Shown: in pieces, positions 33,467 to 44,022 of the stretch
Layout of the letters: every line of letters begins with the position of its first letter
Position numbering within the stretch: the stretch's first letter is position 1
The notes under the pieces: generated by a model
What the model was told of the DNA's origin: nothing
The model's database searches: none
What the model saw: only the letters and a program-made list of their open reading frames with translations
Program-made: the position numbers and the translations under genes
Assembly (NCBI GenBank): GCA_028284885.1
Contig: JANQQW010000022.1
Location: forward strand, 1 to 64,000
DNA from: Planctomycetaceae bacterium
GTDB taxonomy: Bacteria > Planctomycetota > Planctomycetia > Planctomycetales > Planctomycetaceae
Reading direction: 5' to 3'
Length of the DNA stretch: 64,000 nucleotides

Positions 33467-33988
33467 ATGCGATCGACCACGACACTGACGATCTTCTTCG
33501 CACTGACGGCGGCCGTGCACGCCGAGGACAACGGCCCGGCCGAGAAGTCGCAGGCGGTCAGGGACGCCACCCTCATCGCCGAGTGGCTCCACGGCGGGGA
33601 TGCCGGTAGCACCTTCGGGAAGGATCGTTTCGGCGACCGAAGCTACCTGACGAAGGGCAAGGACATCGTCTTCTACTCCGACGTTCCCGGACTCACGGCT
33701 CCGAAGTGGAGCCGCCGGGTCACGTTCGAGGGGATGCAATCCCGCTCGCAAGCACTCAAGGCGGGACACGATCTCGCCCCGCTCGTTCTGATCACCCTGT
33801 CCACACGCGAAAGACCGGAGGAGGGTGTGCTCAAGTCGGCGCGGGAGGTGTGGGTGAAGGTTGAGAACCCCCGGTACTACTACGTCGAAGTCGGTATCGG
33901 GAACCTCGCGTGGCACTGGATTCGCTTCGAGTTCTACGACGAGGACGGCAAGACGCGGGCCCGGATCACCTCGTCGGCCATCAGCTGA
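33467..33988 (+). CDS. Small secreted protein of unknown function
   Basis: 173 residues with a signal peptide (TTLTIFFALTAAVHAED). The mature part is rich in Tyr, Trp and charged residues with alternating strands; no motif recognised. Forty bases after the dehydrogenase stop, it could be read through from the BMC operon, but its product would be exported, so a link with the compartment is doubtful. Confidence 0.6.
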   Translation: MRSTTTLTIFFALTAAVHAEDNGPAEKSQAVRDATLIAEWLHGGDAGSTFGKDRFGDRSYLTKGKDIVFYSDVPGLTAPKWSRRVTFEGMQSRSQALKAGHDLAPLVLITLSTRERPEEGVLKSAREVWVKVENPRYYYVEVGIGNLAWHWIRFEFYDEDGKTRARITSSAIS

Positions 33989-34050
33989 CCGGTCGACGAG
34001 CCACCGCCCCCGAACGTACACTCCCGACTTCCTCGTGAAGGGAGTGCGGT

Positions 34051-34929
34051 GTGGCGGCGAATTCGGGAGCGGCGGGAGAACCGTGGACGGTTCGCCGTGT
34101 GCTCGACTGGACGATCGAGCATCTCAAGAAGCACGGCAGCGACTCGCCGCGGCTCGATGCGGAGGTGCTGTTGGCCCACGCCCGCGGTTGCGACCGCATT
34201 CAGCTCTACACCCGCTACGACGAGCCGCTCGGCGACGAGGAGCGTGCCGTGATGCGGGAACTCGTGCAGCGGCGAGCCGGTCATGAACCGGTCGCGTACC
34301 TCGTGGGGCACCGGGAGTTCTTCGGACTCGACTTCCAAGTCGGTCCCGGCGTGCTCGTCCCGAGGCCCGAGACCGAGACACTCGTGCTCGAGGTGGTCGA
34401 GCGACTGATGGGGCACGAGGCGCCCCGGATTCTCGACCTCTGCACCGGGACGGGTTGCGTCGCGGTCGCCTTGGCGAAGAACCTGCCGAGTGCCCGCGTC
34501 ACGGCCGTCGAGCTCGACGAGACGGCGATGGGGTTCGCAGAGGGGAACGTCGAACGCCACGAGCTCGCGAGTCGTGTCGATCTTCGACAAGGCGACCTGT
34601 TCGAGGCGCTCGACGCGGGCACGTTCCACGCGATTGCCTCGAACCCGCCGTACGTCACGACGTCGGAGTTCGACGAACTCGACCCCGACGTCCGCCTGCA
34701 CGAACCGCGGACGGCCCTCGTCGCGGGGGCGGACGGGCTCGACGTCGTACGCAGACTCGTCGCCGAGGCGCCGGGCCGGCTCGAGCCGGGGGGCTGGTTG
34801 CTGGTCGAACTCGATCCCGCTCAGGCGGGACCGGTCGCCGGCCTGTTCCGAGACGCCGGGCTGCTCGACGTGACGACGGTTCGAGACGCGAACGGAGCCG
34901 ATCGCGTCGTTCTGGGGAAGCAGGGGTGA
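34051..34929 (+). CDS. prmC: Release factor glutamine methyltransferase
   Basis: 292 residues from GTG. The amino-terminal helical domain (DSPRLDAEVLLAHA) and REFFGLDFQV, PRPETE, the SAM site LDLCTGTGCVAVALA and the catalytic NPPY (in IASNPPYVTTSEF) are all in the standard PrmC order. It methylates the Gln of the GGQ loop of release factors. The ppa gene follows 98 bases downstream on the same strand. Confidence 0.94.
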   Translation: MAANSGAAGEPWTVRRVLDWTIEHLKKHGSDSPRLDAEVLLAHARGCDRIQLYTRYDEPLGDEERAVMRELVQRRAGHEPVAYLVGHREFFGLDFQVGPGVLVPRPETETLVLEVVERLMGHEAPRILDLCTGTGCVAVALAKNLPSARVTAVELDETAMGFAEGNVERHELASRVDLRQGDLFEALDAGTFHAIASNPPYVTTSEFDELDPDVRLHEPRTALVAGADGLDVVRRLVAEAPGRLEPGGWLLVELDPAQAGPVAGLFRDAGLLDVTTVRDANGADRVVLGKQG

Positions 34930-35027
34930 TCGGGCTCGCCGGTCCCGGAGCCGTTCACTAAGATCCCGGCCCGACGCGCCAGCCGCTCGAATCCACCACG
35001 TTCTCCCGCTGCAGCGGCCCACCATCC

Positions 35028-35576
35028 ATGACCCACGCCTGGCACGACGTCACCCCCGGCGAACGACTGCCCACCGAGTTCACGGCCGTCATCGAGATCC
35101 CTCGCGGGTCGAGCGTGAAGTACGAGCTCGACAAGGAGACGGGGCTCCTGCGGATGGACCGCGTGCTCCACTCTGCCGTCTACTACCCGGCGAACTACGG
35201 ATTCATCCCGCAGACGTACGCCGAGGACGACGACCCGCTGGACGTACTCGTCCTCTGCCAGGAGGCGGTCGACCCGCTGACGCTGGTCGAGGCACGGACG
35301 ATCGGCTTGATGACGATGGTCGACAGCGGCAAGAAGGACCACAAGATCCTCGCCGTCGCGCTTGGCGACCCGGAGGTCAACAAGTTCGAGGAGGCGTCGG
35401 AGCTTCCACCGCACCGACTGCAAATCCTGCGGCGGTTTTTTCAGGACTACAAACAGCTCGAAGGCAAGACGGTCGCGGTCGACGAGATCCAGCCGGCCGA
35501 GGCGGCGATGCCGATCATCGAGGACGCCCTCGAGGTGTACAGCACGGTCCGGCGACGAGGATTCGCCGGCAAGTAA
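35028..35576 (+). CDS. ppa: Soluble inorganic pyrophosphatase
   Basis: 182 residues. Family I motifs: EIPRGSSVKYELDK, YPANYGFIPQTYAEDDDPLDVLVL with the metal-binding acidic residues, and KKDHKILAV. It hydrolyses pyrophosphate in the cytoplasm to drive biosynthesis. The murA gene starts 21 bases after its stop, so the two are probably co-transcribed. Confidence 0.95.
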   Translation: MTHAWHDVTPGERLPTEFTAVIEIPRGSSVKYELDKETGLLRMDRVLHSAVYYPANYGFIPQTYAEDDDPLDVLVLCQEAVDPLTLVEARTIGLMTMVDSGKKDHKILAVALGDPEVNKFEEASELPPHRLQILRRFFQDYKQLEGKTVAVDEIQPAEAAMPIIEDALEVYSTVRRRGFAGK

Positions 35577-35597
35577 CGCGGAGCGCGGAGTCCAAGG

Positions 35598-36917
35598 ATG
35601 GACATGTTCGTGGTGCGAGGCGGCCGGCCTCTCGCGGGTCGCGTGCGAGTCAGCGGCGCGAAGAACGCCGCGCTCCCCCTCCTCGCCGCCACGATTCTCT
35701 CCGACGGTGTCTCCGTCCTGCACGACGTGCCCGACCTCGTCGACGTCCGTTCGATGGAGCGGCTGCTTGCGTCGTTGGGGGTGAGCGTCGAGCGGAACGA
35801 CAGCGGTACCACGCAGGTCGGCGTCGTCGACGAGGCCCCCTGCATCGCCGACTACGAACTCGTTCGCCGCATGCGGGCCAGCATCTGCGTGCTGGGGCCA
35901 CTCGTCGCACGACGCGGGCGGGCCGTCGTCTCGTTGCCGGGCGGCTGCAACATCGGGACGCGACCGATCGACCTGCATCTCGCCGGGCTGCGGGCCCTCG
36001 GTGCCGAGGTCGAGACACGCAACGGCTACGTCGTCGCCCGGGCCGACAGGCTGGTCGGCGCACGAGTCGATCTCGCCGGACCGAACGGGACCACGGTGAC
36101 CGGAACGGCGAACGTTCTCTGTGCCGCGACGCTTGCGGAGGGGCGGACGACGATCACCTCGGCCGCTCGGGAGCCGGAGATCGTCGATCTCGGCCGGTTC
36201 CTGGTCGGTCTCGGGGCTCGCGTCGAGGGCCTCGGGACGTCCGAGTTGACGGTCGACGGTGTCGAGCGGCTCGGCGGGACGGAGCACGTCCTCGTGCCGG
36301 ACCGCATCGAGGCTGCGACGCTGATGATCGCAGCGGCCATCACCCGCGGACGAGTCGAACTCGACAACGTCGAACTCGAGCATCTCGGTTCCGTCGTCGA
36401 GGTTCTTCGTTCGACGGGGGTCGTGGTTCGAGAGTCCGACGACGCGATCGTGGTCGACGGAACCGGGACGCTACGTGCGGTCGACTGCGTGGCCCGACCG
36501 TTTCCCGGCGTGCCGACCGACGTGCAGGCTCAGTTGACGGCCCTGTTGGCGACGGTCCCCGGGCAGGCGGTCGTCCGGGACGACGTCTTTCCAGAGCGGT
36601 TCATGCACGCGGCCGAACTGCTCCGGCTGGGAGCCGACGTCCGGGCGGGCACCGGGTCGGTCACGGTTCGCGGCGTGAGCCGGCTCACGGGGGCGAACGT
36701 GATGGCGTCCGACCTCAGGGCGAGCGCGGCTCTCGTCCTCGCCGGTTTGGCGGCCGAGGGCGAGACGACCGTCCGCCGGATCTACCACCTCGACCGCGGG
36801 TACGAGGGGCTCGAGGTCAAGCTGCGAGCACTCGGGGCGGACGTCGAACGCGTGGTCGACGTGCCGGCAGCGGTCCCCGGAGAACTCGTCCCTGGCGAGC
36901 GTCGGCAGGCCGGCTGA
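35598..36917 (+). CDS. murA: UDP-N-acetylglucosamine 1-carboxyvinyltransferase
   Basis: 439 residues, usual MurA length. The substrate-binding Lys-Asn pair is in SGAKNAALPLL and the catalytic Cys in LPGGCNIGTRPIDLHL, so the protein is of the fosfomycin-sensitive Cys type. Late motifs VFPERFMHAAEL and SDLRASAALVLAGL are present. It catalyses the first committed step of peptidoglycan synthesis, in keeping with the L,D-transpeptidase-like gene in this window and the presence of a peptidoglycan wall in planctomycetes. Confidence 0.95.
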   Translation: MDMFVVRGGRPLAGRVRVSGAKNAALPLLAATILSDGVSVLHDVPDLVDVRSMERLLASLGVSVERNDSGTTQVGVVDEAPCIADYELVRRMRASICVLGPLVARRGRAVVSLPGGCNIGTRPIDLHLAGLRALGAEVETRNGYVVARADRLVGARVDLAGPNGTTVTGTANVLCAATLAEGRTTITSAAREPEIVDLGRFLVGLGARVEGLGTSELTVDGVERLGGTEHVLVPDRIEAATLMIAAAITRGRVELDNVELEHLGSVVEVLRSTGVVVRESDDAIVVDGTGTLRAVDCVARPFPGVPTDVQAQLTALLATVPGQAVVRDDVFPERFMHAAELLRLGADVRAGTGSVTVRGVSRLTGANVMASDLRASAALVLAGLAAEGETTVRRIYHLDRGYEGLEVKLRALGADVERVVDVPAAVPGELVPGERRQAG

Positions 36918-36923
36918 ACGAAG

Positions 36924-37805
36924 TCACTGGACGCCGCGGGACCGCCGGTCCAGTTCGATCCGGCCGGCGAGCCGGTTCTCCAGATCGTCGAGCGCCCCGG
37001 AAACGGCGGCCGTGAGTTCCTGCGGACCGACGGTCGCCGTCCGGTCGGCGGGCGGCACGTGGCGACGGACCTGGACCAGGAACTCCTTCGTCGAGCCGTG
37101 CGGGCCGGTCAGTGTCACCGTCGCGTCCATCTCGCAGGTGCAGCCGGCCTGGTAAGGCTGCAGCGACAGTTCGCGCGGCGGCCCGAACAGGTACCGCTTG
37201 CCGTCGCGAAGCAGCGTCGGCCGGAACATGCCGTCCCCCTGCCGAGCGAGGTCGTCGGCGAACGCGGAGTTGGGATCGACCGGGTCGCTGGAGACGGACA
37301 TTCCGAGCCCGATCTTGAACGGGCCGATCCGCGGCCCGGAGTTGCGTGCCACGCGGTTGAGGACGTCGTGGTCGTGGGCGAGTGCCTCGCGGTCGTCGAT
37401 CACGACACGGAACGACCGCATCTCGACGTCGGCGGAGACGGCCGGCACACCCATCCGGGCGACCGCCGACTGGACCCGCTGCTCGAGTTGTCCGGGAGGG
37501 TCGATGCTCTCGTAGGGGACGAAGCCGACGGCGTGTTCGTGCTGGGACGGTGCGACGGCGGGGGAACGAAACTGGCGTTCCCAGCCGGGTCGTCGGTCGA
37601 CGACGGTGACGCGACAGCCGGTCGCCTGACCGGTCGACGTGGCGAGTGCCTCGGCGTACGAGACCGGTCGGACCCCGGCACCGACCACACCCGCCGGGTG
37701 GACGGGGAACCGGGGAGCCTCGGCCAGGGGGTACTGCCGTTGGGCGCAGCCGAGCAACGAGACCGCCAGCGCAGCGGTGGCGGCGAGACCGGGGAGGGTC
37801 CGCAT
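36924..37805 (-). CDS. Lipoprotein of unknown function
   Basis: 293 residues from the ATG at 37805; upstream residues of a longer frame do not look like a leader. The lipobox is AVSLLGCAQ, with the lipidated Cys at about residue 19. The mature part has alternating strands and patterns such as AVARMGVPAVSADVEMRSF, somewhat like outer-membrane assembly lipoproteins, but I do not assign a family. Six bases from the convergent murA. Confidence 0.6.
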   Translation of the reverse strand: MRTLPGLAATAALAVSLLGCAQRQYPLAEAPRFPVHPAGVVGAGVRPVSYAEALATSTGQATGCRVTVVDRRPGWERQFRSPAVAPSQHEHAVGFVPYESIDPPGQLEQRVQSAVARMGVPAVSADVEMRSFRVVIDDREALAHDHDVLNRVARNSGPRIGPFKIGLGMSVSSDPVDPNSAFADDLARQGDGMFRPTLLRDGKRYLFGPPRELSLQPYQAGCTCEMDATVTLTGPHGSTKEFLVQVRRHVPPADRTATVGPQELTAAVSGALDDLENRLAGRIELDRRSRGVQ

Positions 37806-37901
37806 GGGATCGTCTCGTGGGAGGGGAGAGAGGAGAGGGCCGCGGATTATCGCCAACGGCCCCCTTCCCGCAAGACGAGTTCTCGCCCGGCTCGCCTCGG
37901 C

Positions 37902-38750
<849 letters not shown>

Positions 38751-38957
38751 TTCGGTCCTCGTAGGAACTGTGACGAACAGGGCGGAGAAATCGCCACTGG
38801 GCTGAGAAGTTGATCTGATACGGTAGCAGAAACCCGCACGCCGGGAACACGTCGCCCCGTCGTCCTTTCAGGGCTGCTCTCCGGCCGATTCTGCGAAACC
38901 GATCGGCGGCAGCGGGGTAGTAGTGGAACACCCCCGCACTTCTTGGAGTTGGCACTG

Positions 38958-40928
38958 ATGTCCCGCACGCTGGTCGTCCTGCTGGCTGTCTTGGTCACGT
39001 CTGGACTGGGAACGACCGTCTCCGCGGCCCCGAACGACCCGTTGCTGGGGCGACGGATCGAGGACTTCTCCCTCCGCGACTACCGCGGCAAGTCCTTTGC
39101 CTTGTCACAGTTCTCGGAGGCGAAACTGGTCGTCGTCGCGTTCCTCGGGACGGAATGCCCGCTGGCGAAGCTCTACGCTCCTGAACTACAACGGCTGTCC
39201 GACGAGTTCGCCGGCGACGGCGTCCAGTTCCTCGCCGTCAACTCGAACCGGCAGGACTCGATCACGGAGATCGCGGCCCACGCGAAAACACACGACCTCT
39301 CGATCCCCGTTCTGAAGGACGTGGGCAACAAGGTGGCCGACCAGTTCCGGGCGGCCCGGACCCCCGAGGTGTTCGTCCTCGACGGTGAGCAAAGAGTCGT
39401 CTACCACGGCCGCATCGACGACCGCTACGGCCGCGGCTGGGCACGCGACGAGGCCCGGCGGCACGACCTCCGCGTGGCGATCGAGGAACTCGTGGCCGGC
39501 AAGAAGGTGAGCGTCCCCTCGACCGAGCCGATCGGGTGCTTCATCGGGCGGGTGGGCAAGCCGAAGGCGGACGCCGCGGTGACCTACTCGAACCAGATCA
39601 GCCGGTTGCTGCAGAAGCGGTGCGTGGAGTGCCACCGCGAAGGGGAGGTCGCCCCGTTCGCCCTCGAGTCCTACGACGAGGTCGCCGGATGGGCGGAGAC
39701 GATGCTCGAGGTCGTCGAGGAGAACCGCATGCCGCCGTGGCACGCCAACCCGGACCACGGCGACTTCGCGAACGACCGTTCCCTGCCGGAGGCCGAGCGG
39801 GAACTGCTGCGGCGGTGGGTGAAGGACGGGGCCCCCGAGGGGAACCCGGCCGAGCTGCCCGAGCCGCGGACGTTCGTCGACGGCTGGCGGCTGCCGGTCG
39901 AGCCCGACCTTGTGATCCCCATGCGGGCCGAGCCGTTCCGCGTTCAGGCGGAAGGCGAAGTCGCGTACCAGTACTTCCGCGTCGATCCGGAGTTCACGGA
40001 GGACAAGTTCGTCCGCATGGCCGAGGTCGTCCCCGGTGACCGTCAGGTGGTTCACCACGTGCTCGTCCTGATCAAGCCGCCCGGCGGAGCGAAGCCCGAC
40101 GAACTCAGGAACTGGATCGCAGCGTACGTCCCCGGTGCAGAGCCGGGAGCCTTTCCGGAGGGAATGGCGAAGCGGATTCCGGCCGGTTCCGAACTCGTGT
40201 TCCAGGTCCACTACACGCCGGTCGGCAGCGAGCGGCTCGACCTCAGCAAGGTCGGATTCGTGTTCGCCGACCCCGCCGACGTGAAGGAACTCGTCGTCAC
40301 CCAGGCCGCGGCCAACCGACGAATCCGCATTCCGGCGGGAGCCGCCGAGCACGTGGAACTCGCGACGTACCCGCGTCGCGGTCGTTCCCCCCGTGACGCG
40401 GAACTGCTGGCGCTCATGCCGCACATGCACCTCCGCGGCAAGGCGTTCCGCTACGAAGCCGTGCTCCCGAACGGGACGCGTCGCGTGCTGCTGGACGTAC
40501 CTCAGTACGACTTCAACTGGCAGACGCGCTACGAACTGGCGAAGCCGTTCGAACTCCCGACCGGGTCACGCATCGAGTGCCGGGCGGTCTACGACAACTC
40601 AGACGGGAACGTCTGGAACCCGGACCCGGCGAAGGTCGTCGGCTGGGGGGACCAGACAGACGACGAGATGATGATCGGCTACTTCGACGTCGCCGTCCCG
40701 TTCGACGCCGACGCGGCCGATCGGGAACGAGCGCGGGTCGAGCAGGCACGCGAACGGATCGCCCGCCCGCTCTTCGACCGGTTGGACAAGGACGGCGACG
40801 GCGTCGTCGAACTCGACGAACTCACGGCGGCCCAGAAGCGTCAGTTCCCGCGGTTCGACACCAACGGCGACGAGCGCGTGACGTTCGACGAGTTCAAGGT
40901 TCGTCTGCCGACCGGCAACCGGAACTGA
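38958..40928 (+). CDS. Redoxin - cytochrome c - copper monooxygenase-like - EF-hand fusion
   Basis: 656 residues from the ATG at 38958, with a signal peptide. Order: peroxiredoxin-like domain (about 27-190; GTECPLAKLYAPEL has only one of the usual two cysteines), a single haem site CVECH at about 222-226, then a region like copper type II ascorbate-dependent monooxygenases. Candidate copper-binding histidines there are in QVVHHVLVLI, FQVHYTPVG and MPHMHLRGK. Two EF-hands close the protein (DKDGDGVVELDEL, DTNGDERVTFDEF). Predicted extracytoplasmic redox enzyme binding haem, copper and calcium; the substrate is unknown. Confidence 0.82.
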   Translation: MSRTLVVLLAVLVTSGLGTTVSAAPNDPLLGRRIEDFSLRDYRGKSFALSQFSEAKLVVVAFLGTECPLAKLYAPELQRLSDEFAGDGVQFLAVNSNRQDSITEIAAHAKTHDLSIPVLKDVGNKVADQFRAARTPEVFVLDGEQRVVYHGRIDDRYGRGWARDEARRHDLRVAIEELVAGKKVSVPSTEPIGCFIGRVGKPKADAAVTYSNQISRLLQKRCVECHREGEVAPFALESYDEVAGWAETMLEVVEENRMPPWHANPDHGDFANDRSLPEAERELLRRWVKDGAPEGNPAELPEPRTFVDGWRLPVEPDLVIPMRAEPFRVQAEGEVAYQYFRVDPEFTEDKFVRMAEVVPGDRQVVHHVLVLIKPPGGAKPDELRNWIAAYVPGAEPGAFPEGMAKRIPAGSELVFQVHYTPVGSERLDLSKVGFVFADPADVKELVVTQAAANRRIRIPAGAAEHVELATYPRRGRSPRDAELLALMPHMHLRGKAFRYEAVLPNGTRRVLLDVPQYDFNWQTRYELAKPFELPTGSRIECRAVYDNSDGNVWNPDPAKVVGWGDQTDDEMMIGYFDVAVPFDADAADRERARVEQARERIARPLFDRLDKDGDGVVELDELTAAQKRQFPRFDTNGDERVTFDEFKVRLPTGNRN

Positions 40929-40941
40929 CGCCGGTCCCTCG

Positions 40942-42015
40942 TCACGCTCCCTTGCGGGGCACCTTCGCGTCGTCGCCATCCGTCTTCGTCTCGATCGCGT
41001 CGGCGTCCCGCGGCTTCGGCGGAGCGAGCTTGCCGGTGATCAGGTCCGGGAGCACCTTGCGGACCTCGCTCGTCGGCAGGGCGTAGGTCTCGGTCCGCCC
41101 CGCCCGGGCGATGTTCACACCGACGACGCGACCGTCGAGATCGAGCAACGGACCGCCGCAGTCCTCGGGGTCGAGATACGAGTCGTGCTGCAGGACGAAG
41201 GGGAAGCCGGCGCGACGCGTGCTCAGGTCGCCCCCCATGCGGTTCTGCATTGCACCGCGGTTGAGAAGGTTCGGGAGTGGGTGGCCGAGTGTGACGCGAA
41301 CCTTGCTCTCGTCGCCGTCCTCGGCGTGCACTCGAAGCTCGACCGACTCCCCCGGTCCGTACTTCGCCAGCGTCTCGACCAGTTCCTTCCGGGTTGGCGT
41401 CTTCTTGCCGTTCACGCTGGAGATCTTGTCACCGGCCAGCAGGTCGGCCTTCTCGGCCCCGCTGTTCGGGAAGATCTGCGTGATCCGCGGGCCGGGCTCG
41501 TCTTCCTCGATCTGGATGCCGAGCACGCCGCGGGTCTTCGGGATCCGACGACGATCGACGCTCACGATGCCGACGGCCACCGGGTCCTCGACCGGAGCGG
41601 ACGAGACGACCCAACGCCCGACCGCCGGGTCCTTCCCCTCGGCCCACTCGACGATGGGGAGGTTCGCCCCGTCGATCTTCAGCAGGGCGAGGTCGGTCGG
41701 CTGGTGAATGCCGACGACGTCGGCGTCGAAGTCGAGCCCTTCGGACGTGTGGCAGGTGACCGGGCCGTCCAATTCGCTCGCCTTGGTGAGCACGTGGCCG
41801 TCGCTGGAGACGACGAAACCGAGGGCGGCCTTCTTCCCGGCGACCTTGACCCGGACCGTCGCCAGCGAGGCCTCTTCGACCACCGGCCGGAACGCCGCGC
41901 GGACGAGTGCCCCCGAACGAAACTGGTTGCGGGCCAGCGACTGGGCGCTCGCCGCGGTCGGCAGGGACAACGCGGCAGCCGTCGCGAGGACGAGGGCGAG
42001 GGACGATCTGGTCAT
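40942..42015 (-). CDS. Trypsin-like PDZ protein without the catalytic residues
   Basis: 357 residues from the inner ATG at 42015, with a signal peptide (LALVLATAAALSLPTAASA). The fold is that of Do/HtrA-like proteases with a PDZ domain near 190-270 (IFPNSGAEKADLLAGDKI). The expected catalytic His motif (TAAH in its partner) reads LTKASEL, and the GDSGGP site reads EDCGGP, so His and Ser are gone; the Ser position holds Cys. It is 46 bases downstream of the gene for an intact protease of the same type, suggesting it is a binding partner or regulator. Confidence 0.78.
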   Translation of the reverse strand: MTRSSLALVLATAAALSLPTAASAQSLARNQFRSGALVRAAFRPVVEEASLATVRVKVAGKKAALGFVVSSDGHVLTKASELDGPVTCHTSEGLDFDADVVGIHQPTDLALLKIDGANLPIVEWAEGKDPAVGRWVVSSAPVEDPVAVGIVSVDRRRIPKTRGVLGIQIEEDEPGPRITQIFPNSGAEKADLLAGDKISSVNGKKTPTRKELVETLAKYGPGESVELRVHAEDGDESKVRVTLGHPLPNLLNRGAMQNRMGGDLSTRRAGFPFVLQHDSYLDPEDCGGPLLDLDGRVVGVNIARAGRTETYALPTSEVRKVLPDLITGKLAPPKPRDADAIETKTDGDDAKVPRKGA

Positions 42016-42061
42016 GGACGACTCCTGGGGGAACGAACGAGCCTCGGTGGCTCGCCGAGAC

Positions 42062-43138
42062 TCAGCGTTCGTTGCGGTCGGCAAGGGTGACTTCGAACTC
42101 GATGGTCTTCCCGTCGCGGCGGACGACGACGCGAACCTTGTCGCCCGGCTTCTGCTTGCCGACGTACTCGGAGAGGTCCGTGAACCTCTTGATCGTCTCG
42201 TCGTCGACCTGTGTGATCACGTCGCCGTTCTGGATGCCGGCGACCTGGGCCGGGAATCCGTCGGGGGTGCCCGTCACGAGGGCTCCGCCGTCCGGGTGGT
42301 CCTCGCCGTTCACGCCGAGCACCGTCGGGCTCCGTGTCGAGCCGCCTCCCCACTCGTCGGCAGAGGCAAGGCGTTCCCAGTCCTCGGTGAACGCAGAGAT
42401 CGGCACGTGGAAGTTCCACGTGATCGACGGACCGATGCGACTGTGGATGCCGATCACCCGACCGCTCGCGTCGAACAGCGGGCCGCCGGAGTCGCCCCCG
42501 ACGAGGGCGTTGTCGGTCTGCAGCACGTTTCGTCGCTTCACGACGATGCGGCCGAGCCGGACGACCGGCCGTCGTCCCTTCTTGAAGCCACCGGGGTGTC
42601 CGATGGCGAGTGTCCAGTCGCCGGCGTCCACGTCGTCGATGTCGGCCATCGCGGCGAAGGGCCACACCTTGCCGGCGTTCGAGGTGATCTTGATCATGCC
42701 GGCGTCGATGCCGCGATTCGCGCCGAGCGTCTTCCCCTTCACCTCGCGGCCGTCTGGCAGGATGAGCGTGACGTTCCGGTCCGGCTTGCCGGAGACGTGG
42801 GCGGCCGTGAGCACGTAGCCGTCCTTGCTGACGATCACGCCGCTCCCCTGGGCACTGCCGATCCGGACTCCCACGACGCACGGCTCGAGACGCTTGGCCA
42901 AGGCCGCCACGTGCTCTTCGATCAGCTTGAGGTCGTCGATGCTCCGCGGGGCGTTCTGAGCGAGCACCTTCGTGACGTCCTCGGACGGCTCGATGAGAAT
43001 CGCGTCCTCGACGTCGGCGAGGACCGCTTCCAACCCCGAGTCGTCTGCGAGAAGGGCGTCTGGTCGAGCGAATCCGATCAGGGAGACGCTGAACAAGGCG
43101 ACGAACGCCAACACCCGAGACCGACGACCTCTCAACAT
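42062..43138 (-). CDS. Trypsin-like serine protease with PDZ domain (HtrA-like)
   Basis: 358 residues from the ATG at 43138, signal peptide included. The catalytic triad is complete: His in VLTAAHVSG, Asp in GIDAGMIKI, Ser in GGDSGGPLF. A PDZ domain at about 270-355 (GFPAQVAGIQNGDVI) follows. Expected to act on misfolded or signal proteins outside the cytoplasm. It is the first gene of a pair with a catalytically dead relative. Confidence 0.88.
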   Translation of the reverse strand: MLRGRRSRVLAFVALFSVSLIGFARPDALLADDSGLEAVLADVEDAILIEPSEDVTKVLAQNAPRSIDDLKLIEEHVAALAKRLEPCVVGVRIGSAQGSGVIVSKDGYVLTAAHVSGKPDRNVTLILPDGREVKGKTLGANRGIDAGMIKITSNAGKVWPFAAMADIDDVDAGDWTLAIGHPGGFKKGRRPVVRLGRIVVKRRNVLQTDNALVGGDSGGPLFDASGRVIGIHSRIGPSITWNFHVPISAFTEDWERLASADEWGGGSTRSPTVLGVNGEDHPDGGALVTGTPDGFPAQVAGIQNGDVITQVDDETIKRFTDLSEYVGKQKPGDKVRVVVRRDGKTIEFEVTLADRNER

Positions 43139-43452
43139 GGACGACCCTCGTTGCGTGTGCTCTCGGAAACAGACGATGCAGCCCGGCCCACCCCAAAGGA
43201 TAGGGCCGCCAGGGGCGAATTGACAACCAGCTCTGTCGGCAACTTTTGGACCGAGTCGGACGGCAATCCCTCCGTTGCGGCCCCCCGTGAGTCGGGTATC
43301 CTCTTGACGAACATCGACTTCCGTCGGGGTCGGACGCCAGACTTCTCTTTCGGCGTGGCCCCGGCCGTGTGAGAAGTCGCACGGGTTCTGCCGAAGGCGA
43401 CGGCGACTGTCGCCGCTCGACACGGCACTGCTGCTGGACTTGGAGTCACGAG

Positions 43453-44022
43453 ATGGAGGTGCTCACGACCGAGATGGACGGCCTGCTAGTGGTCGAGCCA
43501 CGCGTCTTCGGCGACGAGCGTGGATACTTTAAGGAAAGCTGGAACCGCCGCCGGTACGCCGATGCGGGGCTCGACGTCGACTTCGTCCAGGACAACTTCT
43601 CCCGCTCCCGCCAAGGCACGCTCCGCGGCCTGCACTACCAGATCGAACAACCGCAGGGGAAACTGGTCTCGGTCGTTCGCGGAGAGGTCTTCGACGTGGC
43701 CGTCGATCTGCGGAAATGGTCCGAGACGTTCGGCCGCTGGTACTGCGTGCGGCTGTCCGGCGAGAACCACCGGCAGTTGTACGTGCCGCCCGGATTCGCC
43801 CACGGGTTCCTCGTCCTCTCGGACTCGGCCGACTTCCAGTACAAGTGCACCGACTTCTACGCCCCCGAGCACGAGCGGACGCTGCAGTGGGACGACCCTT
43901 CGGTCGGCGTGGCGTGGCCGCTCGACGAGATGCCGGAGGAACCGATTCTCTCCGAGAAGGACCGTTGCGGCGTCCTGCTGGAGTCTGCCGAGTGCTACGA
44001 GAGCCCCGATGCCCTTGCCTGA
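43453..44022 (+). CDS. rfbC: dTDP-4-dehydrorhamnose 3,5-epimerase
   Basis: 189 residues from the ATG at 43453. The RmlC family signature is clear: PRVFGDERGYFKESW, FVQDNFSRS, LRGLHYQ with the catalytic His, VDLRKWSETFG, and YVPPGFAHGFLVLSD. It makes dTDP-4-dehydro-L-rhamnose for surface glycans. The other rfb genes are not in this window. The stop lies inside the next gene (14-base overlap). Confidence 0.94.
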   Translation: MEVLTTEMDGLLVVEPRVFGDERGYFKESWNRRRYADAGLDVDFVQDNFSRSRQGTLRGLHYQIEQPQGKLVSVVRGEVFDVAVDLRKWSETFGRWYCVRLSGENHRQLYVPPGFAHGFLVLSDSADFQYKCTDFYAPEHERTLQWDDPSVGVAWPLDEMPEEPILSEKDRCGVLLESAECYESPDALA

